64,000 bases of DNA from CANMXU01 sp052030545. Its GTDB lineage: Bacteria; Pseudomonadota; Gammaproteobacteria; Enterobacterales; Alteromonadaceae. The stretch lies in assembly GCF_052030545.1 (NCBI RefSeq), contig NZ_JBPDIH010000003.1, positions 62,001 through 126,000 of the forward strand, given 5' to 3'. Position 1 is the stretch's first letter. Every line of letters starts with the position of its first letter. Below, one piece after another: positions 1 to 7,750 of this stretch. The notes beneath the pieces were generated by a model. The model was given only the letters and a program-made list of their open reading frames with translations, did not search any database and had not been told where the DNA came from. The translations under genes and the position numbers were made by a program.

Positions 1-707
1 GAGGCTTTCTCAAAAATATGCTGTTGACTGCTCGGTTGCAGCTCACTCACTAACTGGGTAACAATTTTGGGTACTAAGCTGTCAAGTTTGCCATATAGGC
101 GCAACATAGGTAACGACAATGGTTCAAGCTCAGCTCTTAAGTCAACAGTTTCTAGCAGTGCCAAAGAATCATCTAAGGTTGTTTTGTTTGGCAGAGGCAA
201 GGTCATAATCAACGCGCGAATTCGCTTGATGTCTTGGCGAATATGTTCACTACCCATAGCTTGAATTTTCAGGAAGTTATCAATCGTTTTTTGAGTATCT
301 TCTGACAGCATACGATGAAAACCTGCCAATATATTCGCTTTAATGCCCGGCCAATTGTCTTTTTCAAGAAAACAAGGAGAACTCGCGATGGTAATTAACG
401 CCAATGCTTTTTTAGGATAAAGGCTAGCTAAACGTGTCGCAACTAATCCACCTAACGACCAACCAATATACACTGCAGGCTTGGCAACCGATTCTGCGAT
501 AGCATTAACGACATTATCTAAACTGTAGTTGCTTAGTTCATGTTCTACGTTATTACCAAAGCCTGGCAAATCAACAGTGATCACTTGAAAGTTCTGTGAC
601 AAAGGCTCGATTAATTCTTGCCAAATGCCAGAGTTTAAACCCCAACCGTGTATAAAAACTAATGGGATCCCTTGCCCGTAACTCGCAATATTCAGTGTTT
701 CTGCCAT
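1..707 (-). CDS. bioH: Pimeloyl-ACP methyl ester esterase BioH, C-terminus cut by window edge
   Basis: This alpha/beta hydrolase releases the methyl ester from pimeloyl-ACP at the end of the pimelate stage of biotin synthesis in the cytoplasm. The visible 235 codons begin MAETLNIASYGQG and contain an early HGWGLNS oxyanion-hole motif, the nucleophile elbow GWSLGG that is typical of BioH, and a later LYGKLDSLVP segment carrying the acid residue. The catalytic histidine expected shortly after HIFEKA lies outside the window. E. coli BioH has 256 residues, so about 20 are missing. The gene is divergent from the comF-like gene, the usual gammaproteobacterial arrangement. The ATG is the first codon of the conserved reading frame. 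The identification is firm for the family and strong for BioH because of the neighbours. Confidence 0.9.
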   Translation of the reverse strand, partial: MAETLNIASYGQGIPLVFIHGWGLNSGIWQELIEPLSQNFQVITVDLPGFGNNVEHELSNYSLDNVVNAIAESVAKPAVYIGWSLGGLVATRLASLYPKKALALITIASSPCFLEKDNWPGIKANILAGFHRMLSEDTQKTIDNFLKIQAMGSEHIRQDIKRIRALIMTLPLPNKTTLDDSLALLETVDLRAELEPLSLPMLRLYGKLDSLVPKIVTQLVSELQPSSQQHIFEKA

Positions 708-761
708 TATTAATCTGGATTCAATAAATTGGACGGGTATTTTACCCAAAGGTTGCTGAGA

Positions 762-1535
762 ATGGAATTTGGCAAGATCATTAATTTCCCTTTGTTTTCT
801 TTTTTTAAGCGCGCAAAAACAAACCTTATAAGTGATGGCGCAAAACAATTTAAAATAGCGCTTTCAAGCTGCGAATTGTGTCGCCAGTCTTGTTCATCAA
901 TCAGTATGCTTTGTCAGTATTGCGAACAAGACCTGCCCTATTTTAATCAACAAGTCATTCAAGGTGATTTATTAAATTGGCCCGCGATTGATAAAGCACT
1001 TACCCCTTATCAATTTGACCAACTAATTTCATTATCTTCGTATCAGTGGCCGTTTTCAAAATGGATCAGCCAATGTAAATATCAAGGTCGGTTTGAATTA
1101 ACCACCATGCTAGCACAACTACTTAGCAAGCATTGGCTCGCTTTACACAGCCAATATGCACTTGAACGGCCCGATGCAGTTATCGCTGTGCCGATGCATA
1201 TTAACCGCTGGCAAACTCGCGGCTATAACCATGCGCATTTATTAGCTGAGCATTTTGCCAAACTCAGCCAGATATCTTATCTACCTAATTTCATTGTTCG
1301 AGAAAAAGCGACGAACAGCCAAGTCGGCAAATCGGGGGTTGAACGTCGCAAAAATCTCAAAAATGCCTTTACGCTCACTAGCAAGCGTAAAAAATTACCT
1401 GAGCATATACTGTTAGTCGACGACGTAGTCACCACTGGCGCAACCGCTAATGAATTATCACGACTGCTAAAAAAACACGGTGTAAAAAAGGTCACCTTAG
1501 TGACCTTATGTATTTCGCTTATCGATAATAGTTAA
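762..1535 (+). CDS. comF: ComF/GntX family phosphoribosyltransferase-like protein
   Basis: A 257-residue protein of the ComF family, linked to DNA uptake and use in competent bacteria; in E. coli the homologue is called GntX. Near the N-terminus there are two Cys-x2-Cys pairs (CELC and CQYC, about residues 37-54) that form a zinc finger. The C-terminal third has the PRPP-binding signature ILLVDDVVTTGAT of type I phosphoribosyltransferases. A TTG lies in frame at 729, but the ATG at 762 has an AAGG upstream and gives the normal length, so it is preferred. It sits between bioH and nfuA as in many gammaproteobacteria, although here an M14 peptidase separates it from nfuA. The enzymatic substrate of the family is not established. 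Confidence 0.85.
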   Translation: MEFGKIINFPLFSFFKRAKTNLISDGAKQFKIALSSCELCRQSCSSISMLCQYCEQDLPYFNQQVIQGDLLNWPAIDKALTPYQFDQLISLSSYQWPFSKWISQCKYQGRFELTTMLAQLLSKHWLALHSQYALERPDAVIAVPMHINRWQTRGYNHAHLLAEHFAKLSQISYLPNFIVREKATNSQVGKSGVERRKNLKNAFTLTSKRKKLPEHILLVDDVVTTGATANELSRLLKKHGVKKVTLVTLCISLIDNS

Positions 1536-1550
1536 GTACACATTCAAGCA

Positions 1551-4109
1551 CTAATAAGCACTAAAAACATGCGAGAAAAACAAGCTATTCGCGAGTAGCT
1601 TTGCCGTACCTTGCCAGTAACCCCTAAAGGTGAGATTCTCTGTGGTTGCGATCACTCGACCTTTGCCAACATTATGCGCAATAACAGCGGCGTTATTAGC
1701 AATACGATTGACTAAGTTTTTATCGGTATAACCACTAAGCAACGGTGATTTACTGTATTGAGCAACGGTAATAAACGGCGTCGATGGCAAGTCCATAATT
1801 AAATTACTGTTTCTAAACATAGGTAAATTCTGATCTGTGAAACCGTAAGCCAGTGGGTGGCTGGTATCTAATTGGGTTTGATAAATGGCGCCGCTGATAC
1901 GTTTACGACTGGCAAGGTTCGCTTTGTCTTGATACGGCAAGTCTGAGGTATCAAACATTTGGTTAATTTGCTTCTTGCTAACAAAATTCGCATTTAATAA
2001 GCCCTTTTCACTTGACCATTTTGCTGCACGTTTTTGCGCAACTAAAGTACCGCCATGTTTTATCCACAGCTCTATTTTGGCAGTCATTGCATCAGAGAAA
2101 TCAGCGTAACTACCATCAACCATGATCATATGACTATAACGGCTTAACTCAATTTTATTTAAACGTTGTTTTTCAACTACAGTAACGGGAATGCCTAATT
2201 GTTTATCAAGGTAAAAAAGGACTTCTGCCGTTTCATATTGTGAAATGCCTTTGCCGCCAACAAGCAATACTTCAATCGGTTTTAATGGCTTAATTGAACC
2301 ACTGCCCAAATCCACCCCTTCAACCGATAAGCCAGAGGAAATAGCAAATAATTCAATGCCAATATTTTGCGCAGCACTGGTTAATATACTTTGCCAATTA
2401 GCTGGCTGTTCAATACCTGAAGGAATAACGATACTGCCTGTTCCAAATTTCTGGCTGCCTTGTACAACCTTGGCTGAAAACGCTTTGGTGGTGACTTTCG
2501 CTTTCACCCCTTGGCTTAACAGTTGTTGCAATAATTTAGGCGCTAAATAATGGTGCCATTCAAATGCATAAGCGTATGCATCGCTGGCAAGTTGTTCGGT
2601 TTTCGCTGCGCTAGCTTGCCATGTTTGTTGTGCCAGTTTTAAACTACGACTGCGCTTTATTTCTTTAACGTTTAAGTCCAAGGCTAGCGACATTGTCCAG
2701 CCGGAAACATCATAAAAGCTGTTGTCGTTAAACTGTGTTGGCTGGGCAAACAAGGTTTTAATAATACGATATTGCGGCTGATTTAACGGCACATAAAAAC
2801 TGCGGCCTTTTGGATATAAAACACCATCAGCGCGATAATCCGATGCTAAAGCAAAAACATCAATTTTATGCTGAGTCAATTTGGCTAATAGTTCATTAAC
2901 GCGGTAACTGTCTTGGTTGGCCTGAATTAAATAGCCATGATAATTTTCATCATCGACTAAACCTTCAACACTTTGATAAAAGTCATTTCGATAATTTTTT
3001 AGTGAGTCACGGTTTTGCCATGCACCATGAATGGTAGATAAAGACGTGGTAACGTGGTTTTGAATACCTTGAGCAAAAGTTAAATCACCATTCGCCGTTT
3101 TTTGCACCATGCCTCGGCTACTAGCTTGTTCAAATAAAATGCCAATGCCGCCACTAATATCTGGGTAGGTTGACCCTTTGCCATAATAAAAATCATCAAA
3201 GCTTTCTTGACTAAAATACAATTGCTGTTGTTGGTCAAGTGCTGTCGCATGATACTTAGCAAGCGCTGTGGTTAACTCAATATTCGCTTTTGGCGTTAGT
3301 GGGTTGTTTCGTGTCGGAATACCCGGTTGGAAAAAGTAACTGCTATGCGATCCCATTTCATGAAAGTCACCTAGAATATTCGGTTGATACTGATAGAAAT
3401 AAGGTAGGCGATTAATCGTTTCTTGTTGCGTAAGTAATAGCCAGTCACGATTTAAGTCAAAACCAAAATGATTGGTGCGACCCGTGCGCCAGGGTTGGTG
3501 ATGTTCGATATGATCAGGATTGGTATTAATAGTACTGTTGCGATGAGTATTGACCCAATTAACAAACCGGTCCATACCGTCTGGGTTCATGCTAGGTTCA
3601 AGTACAAGAATGGTATTATCTAATAATTGCTTAATCGACTCGCTGTTGCTTGCCCCTAAATAATAAGCAACCACCATAGCGGCATTAGCACCACTAATTT
3701 CATCACCATGTACACTGTAACCTAACCAAATAACGAGCGGCTCGTCGGCTGATTTTTTTGCCTTATTAGTATTTAAAAATGAACGTTTTGCTAACAATTC
3801 ATCCAAGTTCGCTAAGTTTTGCTCAGCAGAAATTGTCACTAATAGTTGGCTACGCAATTCATTGGTTCGGCCAATTTGAGTAAGTTTAACGCGTGAAGAG
3901 CTGCTCGCTAATTGCTGAAAATACGACACTAGTTGGTCATGGCGAACATGCCGGTCTCCAATTTCAAAACCGAGTACTTTTTCTGGCGCAACCACTTGTG
4001 AGTTATATAGCTCCCCTTCAGGCAAGTAACTATGTACTGGCGCAGCAACCGCAACAGTTGCAGCCATTAGCACTAATAAACAGCCCAAAATAAAACGACT
4101 ATACGTCAT
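1551..4109 (-). CDS. Secreted M14-family zinc carboxypeptidase with C-terminal amidotransferase-like domain
   Basis: An 852-residue exported metallopeptidase. Residues 1-23 form a signal peptide ending in AVAA. The M14 zinc site is visible: HGDE gives His134 and Glu137, and His250 in GDFHEMGSH is the likely third ligand. Asn220-Arg221 in the FDLNRDW segment match the substrate carboxylate-binding pair, and Glu327 in GILFEQASS fits the catalytic glutamate. From about residue 620 the chain resembles a class I glutamine amidotransferase-like fold (LLVGGKG, then an IKHGGTLVAQ strand), a pattern known in large bacterial M14 proteins. It probably trims peptides in the periplasm or outside the cell. 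It is convergent with comF (15 bp gap) and sits inside the usually tight comF-nfuA pair. Confidence 0.85.
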   Translation of the reverse strand: MTYSRFILGCLLVLMAATVAVAAPVHSYLPEGELYNSQVVAPEKVLGFEIGDRHVRHDQLVSYFQQLASSSSRVKLTQIGRTNELRSQLLVTISAEQNLANLDELLAKRSFLNTNKAKKSADEPLVIWLGYSVHGDEISGANAAMVVAYYLGASNSESIKQLLDNTILVLEPSMNPDGMDRFVNWVNTHRNSTINTNPDHIEHHQPWRTGRTNHFGFDLNRDWLLLTQQETINRLPYFYQYQPNILGDFHEMGSHSSYFFQPGIPTRNNPLTPKANIELTTALAKYHATALDQQQQLYFSQESFDDFYYGKGSTYPDISGGIGILFEQASSRGMVQKTANGDLTFAQGIQNHVTTSLSTIHGAWQNRDSLKNYRNDFYQSVEGLVDDENYHGYLIQANQDSYRVNELLAKLTQHKIDVFALASDYRADGVLYPKGRSFYVPLNQPQYRIIKTLFAQPTQFNDNSFYDVSGWTMSLALDLNVKEIKRSRSLKLAQQTWQASAAKTEQLASDAYAYAFEWHHYLAPKLLQQLLSQGVKAKVTTKAFSAKVVQGSQKFGTGSIVIPSGIEQPANWQSILTSAAQNIGIELFAISSGLSVEGVDLGSGSIKPLKPIEVLLVGGKGISQYETAEVLFYLDKQLGIPVTVVEKQRLNKIELSRYSHMIMVDGSYADFSDAMTAKIELWIKHGGTLVAQKRAAKWSSEKGLLNANFVSKKQINQMFDTSDLPYQDKANLASRKRISGAIYQTQLDTSHPLAYGFTDQNLPMFRNSNLIMDLPSTPFITVAQYSKSPLLSGYTDKNLVNRIANNAAVIAHNVGKGRVIATTENLTFRGYWQGTAKLLANSLFFSHVFSAY

Positions 4110-4375
4110 GCTTTTTTCCTTAAACTTAGAAAACCGATGTGCTTATTAGGCAAGCTTTCTAAAAATTCGATTAAATAAATCAGCTGAAAAATCATAATTA
4201 ATGATGACACTGAACAACTTAGCTACTTTAGCATATTAATTTAAGTACAGTTATATCAATCTAATACTGGCGTCTTGGCATTTTGCAGCGTAAAATAGCC
4301 ATACTTGACTCAATTAGTCGGGTATTAGGTGGTCAACCTACAATTAACAACTGCATTGAAGAGTATACAGACACT

Positions 4376-4954
4376 ATGATCAATATTTCCGAGTCGGCAC
4401 AAGCCCATTTTGTAAAGCTGCTTTCCCAACAAGCAGAAGGCACAAGTATTCGCATATTTGTTGTTAACCCTGGCACTGCAAATGCCGAGTGTGGCGTATC
4501 TTATTGTCCACAAGATGCAGTAGAACCAGAAGACATGAAACTCGAATATAATGGTTTTCTTGCCTACGTTGACGAAGCTAGCAAGCCGTTTTTAGAAGAA
4601 GCGGAAGTTGACTTTGTTACCGACCAAATGGGTTCTCAACTTACCTTAAAAGCACCTAACGCCAAACTACGTAAAGTTGCCGAAGACGCGCCTTTATTTG
4701 AACGTGTTCATTATTTCATTCAAGCAGAAGTGAATCCACAACTGGCTGGCCATGGCGGTGAATGTACCTTAATGGAAATTACCGAAGACGGTTACGCAGT
4801 ATTGCAATTTGGTGGTGGCTGTAACGGCTGTAGCCAAATAGATTTAACCGTAAAAGAAGGCATTGAAAAGCAGCTGCTTGAAATTATGGGCGGTGAAATT
4901 AAAGGTGTTAAAGATATGACTGAACACGAACGTGGTGAGCACTCTTACTACTAA
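4376..4954 (+). CDS. nfuA: Fe-S cluster carrier/biogenesis protein NfuA
   Basis: A 192-residue scaffold that receives 4Fe-4S clusters and passes them to target enzymes, important under oxidative or iron stress. The N-terminal part is a degenerate A-type carrier domain (MINISESAQAHF start, NAECGVSYCP in the middle). The C-terminal Nfu domain has the cluster motif GGGCNGC with Cys149 and Cys152, the same positions as in E. coli NfuA (191 residues). The frame stays open upstream to a TTG at 4283, but the ATG at 4376 matches the conserved N-terminus and length. It is followed after 15 bp by a small membrane-protein gene. Confidence 0.95.
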   Translation: MINISESAQAHFVKLLSQQAEGTSIRIFVVNPGTANAECGVSYCPQDAVEPEDMKLEYNGFLAYVDEASKPFLEEAEVDFVTDQMGSQLTLKAPNAKLRKVAEDAPLFERVHYFIQAEVNPQLAGHGGECTLMEITEDGYAVLQFGGGCNGCSQIDLTVKEGIEKQLLEIMGGEIKGVKDMTEHERGEHSYY

Positions 4955-4969
4955 TAGTTTCAACTGTCA

Positions 4970-5206
4970 GTGAACCATATATTAGAAAAACTAGGCCAAG
5001 ACCCTAAACTTAGCATGAAGCGGTTTATACAGGGAATTGGCCTTTTTGTTATTGGTATTTTATTTATCTTTTTAGGATATTACCAGCACCACCTATGGCA
5101 AGTGCTGGGTATAGTTTTTCTAAGTGTGGGCTCTTTAGTGGCGGCTTGGAGTTATATCGGTTTGTTTGCCAATCGGCTTTATCATATTTTTAATCGCCAC
5201 AAATGA
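4970..5206 (+). CDS. Small two-helix membrane protein of unknown function
   Basis: A 78-residue protein with two predicted membrane helices, about residues 20-40 (LFVIGILFIFLGYY) and 45-68 (VLGIVFLSVGSLVAAW), and a basic tail ending NRHK. No family was recognised. The reading frame starts with GTG at 4970, 15 bp after nfuA. An ATG at 5015 would shorten the N-terminus by 15 residues, and neither start has a strong ribosome binding site. It probably shares the nfuA transcript. The 3' end faces an AGCTT-type repeat array and a convergent acetyltransferase gene. Confidence 0.65.
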   Translation: MNHILEKLGQDPKLSMKRFIQGIGLFVIGILFIFLGYYQHHLWQVLGIVFLSVGSLVAAWSYIGLFANRLYHIFNRHK

Positions 5207-5229
5207 CCCGAGACAGATTCAAGATACTA

Positions 5230-5361
5230 GTTACAAGAGGCTCGCTGCAAGCTTTAAGAGTTTAACTTCTAGCTTATCGCTTGTAGCTTGTAACTTCTAG
5301 CTTGTAACTTCCCACTTTTAGCTTCTAGCTTCTAGCTTGTAACTTCCCGCTTGTAGCTTTT
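5230..5361. repeat. AGCTT-type degenerate repeat array A (convergent junction)
   Basis: About 130 bp made of variants of AGCTTCT, AGCTTGTAACTTC and ACTTCCC, mostly in steps of 7 or multiples of 7. The array fills the space between two convergent genes and runs into the stop codon of the acetyltransferase gene. Similar arrays occur at 11200, 15601 and 23811. Confidence 0.8.
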
Positions 5362-5782
5362 ACAGCGGACTAATTGAAAAGTGATGGCTAGCAATAATAA
5401 AACCTTCACGCAAATAAAATTTATGCGCCATATAACGCTGTACACCTGAGTCTAAATGCATTTGTTGGCAACCTTGTTCTTGCGCGTAAGCTCTTAGCCA
5501 CTTCATCATAGTGCGACCCGCGCCGTATGAGCGATGCTCTTCATTTGAGACAAAATCGTCAACATAAACATGTTTGCCCCATGCGAGCTTTTCACCAACA
5601 ACAAAGCCTGCAACACAGAGTATCTGGCCTTCTTTTTCGATGTAGGCGATTTGATAATCATTTTGCATTTGCTTTTTAATTTGTTTTTCAATGTGACTAA
5701 GTGAAAATTGCGGACGCAGTTGTTGTAAAACCTCGGCAATACCGCGTAATGAAGTGCGCTTGTTAGCCAATTGAACTTGCAT
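5360..5782 (-). CDS. GNAT-family N-acetyltransferase
   Basis: A 140-residue single-domain acetyltransferase. The central segment has the strand ILCVAGFVVGE, then YVDDFVSNEEHRSYGAGRTMMKWLRAYA, which holds the R/Q-x2-G-x-G/A acetyl-CoA loop (here RSYGAG) and its helix. The end (MAHKFYLREGF) is the usual GNAT C-terminal signature. The substrate cannot be told from sequence. The frame is open to a GTG at 5848, but the ATG at 5782 has AAAGG at a good distance and starts at the beginning of the fold, so it was chosen. It is a single gene, convergent with the nfuA unit. Confidence 0.8.
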   Translation of the reverse strand: MQVQLANKRTSLRGIAEVLQQLRPQFSLSHIEKQIKKQMQNDYQIAYIEKEGQILCVAGFVVGEKLAWGKHVYVDDFVSNEEHRSYGAGRTMMKWLRAYAQEQGCQQMHLDSGVQRYMAHKFYLREGFIIASHHFSISPL

Positions 5783-5982
5783 TTGAATACCTTTACAGAT
5801 GAAATAAAATAACCTGTTATCAGCATAAAACAACTCGTGGTCGCTCACAAGACAAGTTCAGTCTTAGTTACAATAAAAACGCTTAGATAAGCGCCCATAT
5901 TCAATAATTTATCTGCAGTTAATGGTGAGCATTGCGTTAGAATAGCCTGGCTAATTATTAGTTTTCACATTTAGGTATTGCT

Positions 5983-7314
5983 TTGCACTGGAAAAAAACA
6001 CAAAAAACTTTATTGTCGCTTGCGCTGCCAATGATATTTTCAAATATCACCACGCCTTTATTAGGCTTGGTTGATACTGCCGTGATTGGCCATTTAGAAC
6101 ATGCTTATTATTTAGGTGGCATTGCTGTGGGTTCAATGATCATCGCGATGATTTTCTGGCTCGCCGGTACCTTGCGCATGGCAACCACGGGGGTGATATC
6201 GCAAGCCTTAGGAGAGCAAAACAGCGAGCAAGCTTGGCACTATCTTAAACACTCTTTAGCGCTGGCAGGCACCTTAGCTGTATTGCTTTTGCTATTTCAA
6301 TGGCCGATACAAACCCTCGCCTTTTATCTCGTGGGTGGCAGTGAACAAGTGCAATTTTACGGACAACAATATTTTGCCATTCGCATTTATTCAAGCCCAG
6401 CGGCGTTACTGAATTTAGTGTTTTTAGGCTACTTCATTGCCAGCCAGCGCGTTAAATGGGTAGTGGTGCAATTATTTGTCATTAACAGCATCAATATTGT
6501 TTTAGATCTGTGGTTTGTAATTGGTCTTGATTGGGGCGTGCAAGGCGCGGCAAGCGCGTCTGTTATTGCCGATTATTGCGGTTTAACATTGCTGATTTGG
6601 GTGCTTAGAAAAGAGTTACTACAGCTCATTAGTCAACAAAGTACATGGTGCAAACAAACCTTTAAAAAGTTACTAGTGCTTAATCAAAACATTTTTATTC
6701 GCTCGTTAGTTTTACAAGTTTGCCTTGCTTACATGACGGTCAGAGGCGCGCAGCTTGGCGATGTGTATTTAGCAGCTAATGCTATTTTACTTAATTTGTT
6801 TATCTTTTCAGCCTACGCACTTGACGGTTTTGCTTACGCGGCAGAGTCTTTAGTCGGCCAAGCTTTTGGTGAAAATAAACGCGCGAATGCAGGCGCTGGC
6901 TCATCAAGTAACAACATCCATCATGTTGTTATCGTTTCTGGTGTTTGGAGTGCCTTAGTGGGTATAAGTTTTGCGCTGTGTTTGTATTTTTTTGGCGATG
7001 CGTGGATAAAGGTATTAACTGACTTACCTGAGGTATTAAACACCGCTTGGTATTTCATGCCGTGGATGATCGCCATCTGCCTAATTGCCTGGTTATCGTT
7101 TTTATTAGATGGCGTTTATATTGGTTTAACCCAAGCAAAAGCGATGCGCGATAGCATGCTTTTTTCAGGGCTAATATTTTTTATCGTCATAGCATTAACC
7201 TTTGATTCTGGCAACAACGGTTTGTGGTTTGCCTTTACTATTTTCATGCTTATGCGCGGCTTAAGCTTAACCGGGCATTACCTTTATCATCGTCAACGCA
7301 TTACAAAGCTGTAA
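5983..7314 (+). CDS. dinF: MATE-family efflux transporter, DinF type
   Basis: A 443-residue integral membrane exporter of the MATE family, expected to have 12 helices and to use a cation gradient to expel organic cations or toxic metabolites. The N-terminal segment LALPMIFSNITTPLLGLVDTAVIGHL is nearly the same as I recall for E. coli DinF (about 441 residues). The start is a TTG at 5983. The next in-frame ATG lies inside the first conserved helix, so a start is needed at or near the TTG, and AGG lies upstream. In E. coli dinF follows lexA and is SOS controlled; here lexA is 14 kb away and no CTGT-N8-ACAG box was seen upstream. Confidence 0.85.
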   Translation: MHWKKTQKTLLSLALPMIFSNITTPLLGLVDTAVIGHLEHAYYLGGIAVGSMIIAMIFWLAGTLRMATTGVISQALGEQNSEQAWHYLKHSLALAGTLAVLLLLFQWPIQTLAFYLVGGSEQVQFYGQQYFAIRIYSSPAALLNLVFLGYFIASQRVKWVVVQLFVINSINIVLDLWFVIGLDWGVQGAASASVIADYCGLTLLIWVLRKELLQLISQQSTWCKQTFKKLLVLNQNIFIRSLVLQVCLAYMTVRGAQLGDVYLAANAILLNLFIFSAYALDGFAYAAESLVGQAFGENKRANAGAGSSSNNIHHVVIVSGVWSALVGISFALCLYFFGDAWIKVLTDLPEVLNTAWYFMPWMIAICLIAWLSFLLDGVYIGLTQAKAMRDSMLFSGLIFFIVIALTFDSGNNGLWFAFTIFMLMRGLSLTGHYLYHRQRITKL

Positions 7315-7750
7315 CAAACTAGTCTGTAGATATAATTGACTCGCCTGCCTATTTACTAGAGTCTCTTCACGAAGAGGTTAATTACTAACCTTGGCATCTT
7401 GCAACGGGCAATTAAGTTTGTCGTTGCACGTAAGCGCTTATTTCAACTCACCGAAATAAGCGCTTATAAATGATTTAACATTTGATGGTGCAATCTATGG
7501 ATATAAAACAACTTACGTATACATTACCTGCTATACAAATCACCTTGCAAAGCACTGTTCTGCATGGTTTTTCACTTTTATCATCTACAGCCTACACCGT
7601 TTTCAATACACATCTATCTCTTAGAAATCATTTATAAAGCACTTAATTTCACAGGCTATTTTGACTGTTATTTTAGTGCCTTGATTGACAATTATTTTTG
7701 CCGATCGCCTTAAATATTTCGAAAAAGATACTAACCCTAATAGGTAATAC
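7315..7750. other. Intergenic region with a large inverted repeat
   Basis: A 436-bp stretch between the MATE gene and the secreted 719-residue protein. No credible reading frame was found. It holds a short CTCTTC/GAAGAG hairpin near 7364 and a perfect 14-bp inverted repeat at 7431-7466, described separately. AT-rich sequence upstream of 7751 probably includes the promoter of the secreted protein, with AGG nine bases before its ATG. Confidence 0.6.
7431..7466. promoter_or_regulatory. Perfect 14-bp inverted repeat (paired TAAGCGCTTA palindromes)
   Basis: Two arms of TAAGCGCTTATTTC and its exact complement are separated by 8 bases. Each arm contains the 10-bp palindrome TAAGCGCTTA, so the structure is also a pair of identical palindromes 26 bp apart. 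There is no T-tract, which argues against a simple terminator. The core AAGCGCTT resembles LacI-family operators, but this is only a resemblance. Confidence 0.5.

Noticed and set aside
1277..1495. Open frame on the minus strand inside comF
   Set aside because: It is antisense to the conserved phosphoribosyltransferase domain, has no recognisable protein features and no ribosome binding site.
5881..5982. SOS control of the DinF-type MATE gene
   Set aside because: DinF of E. coli is SOS controlled, but no CTGT-N8-ACAG box was found upstream here and lexA is far away.
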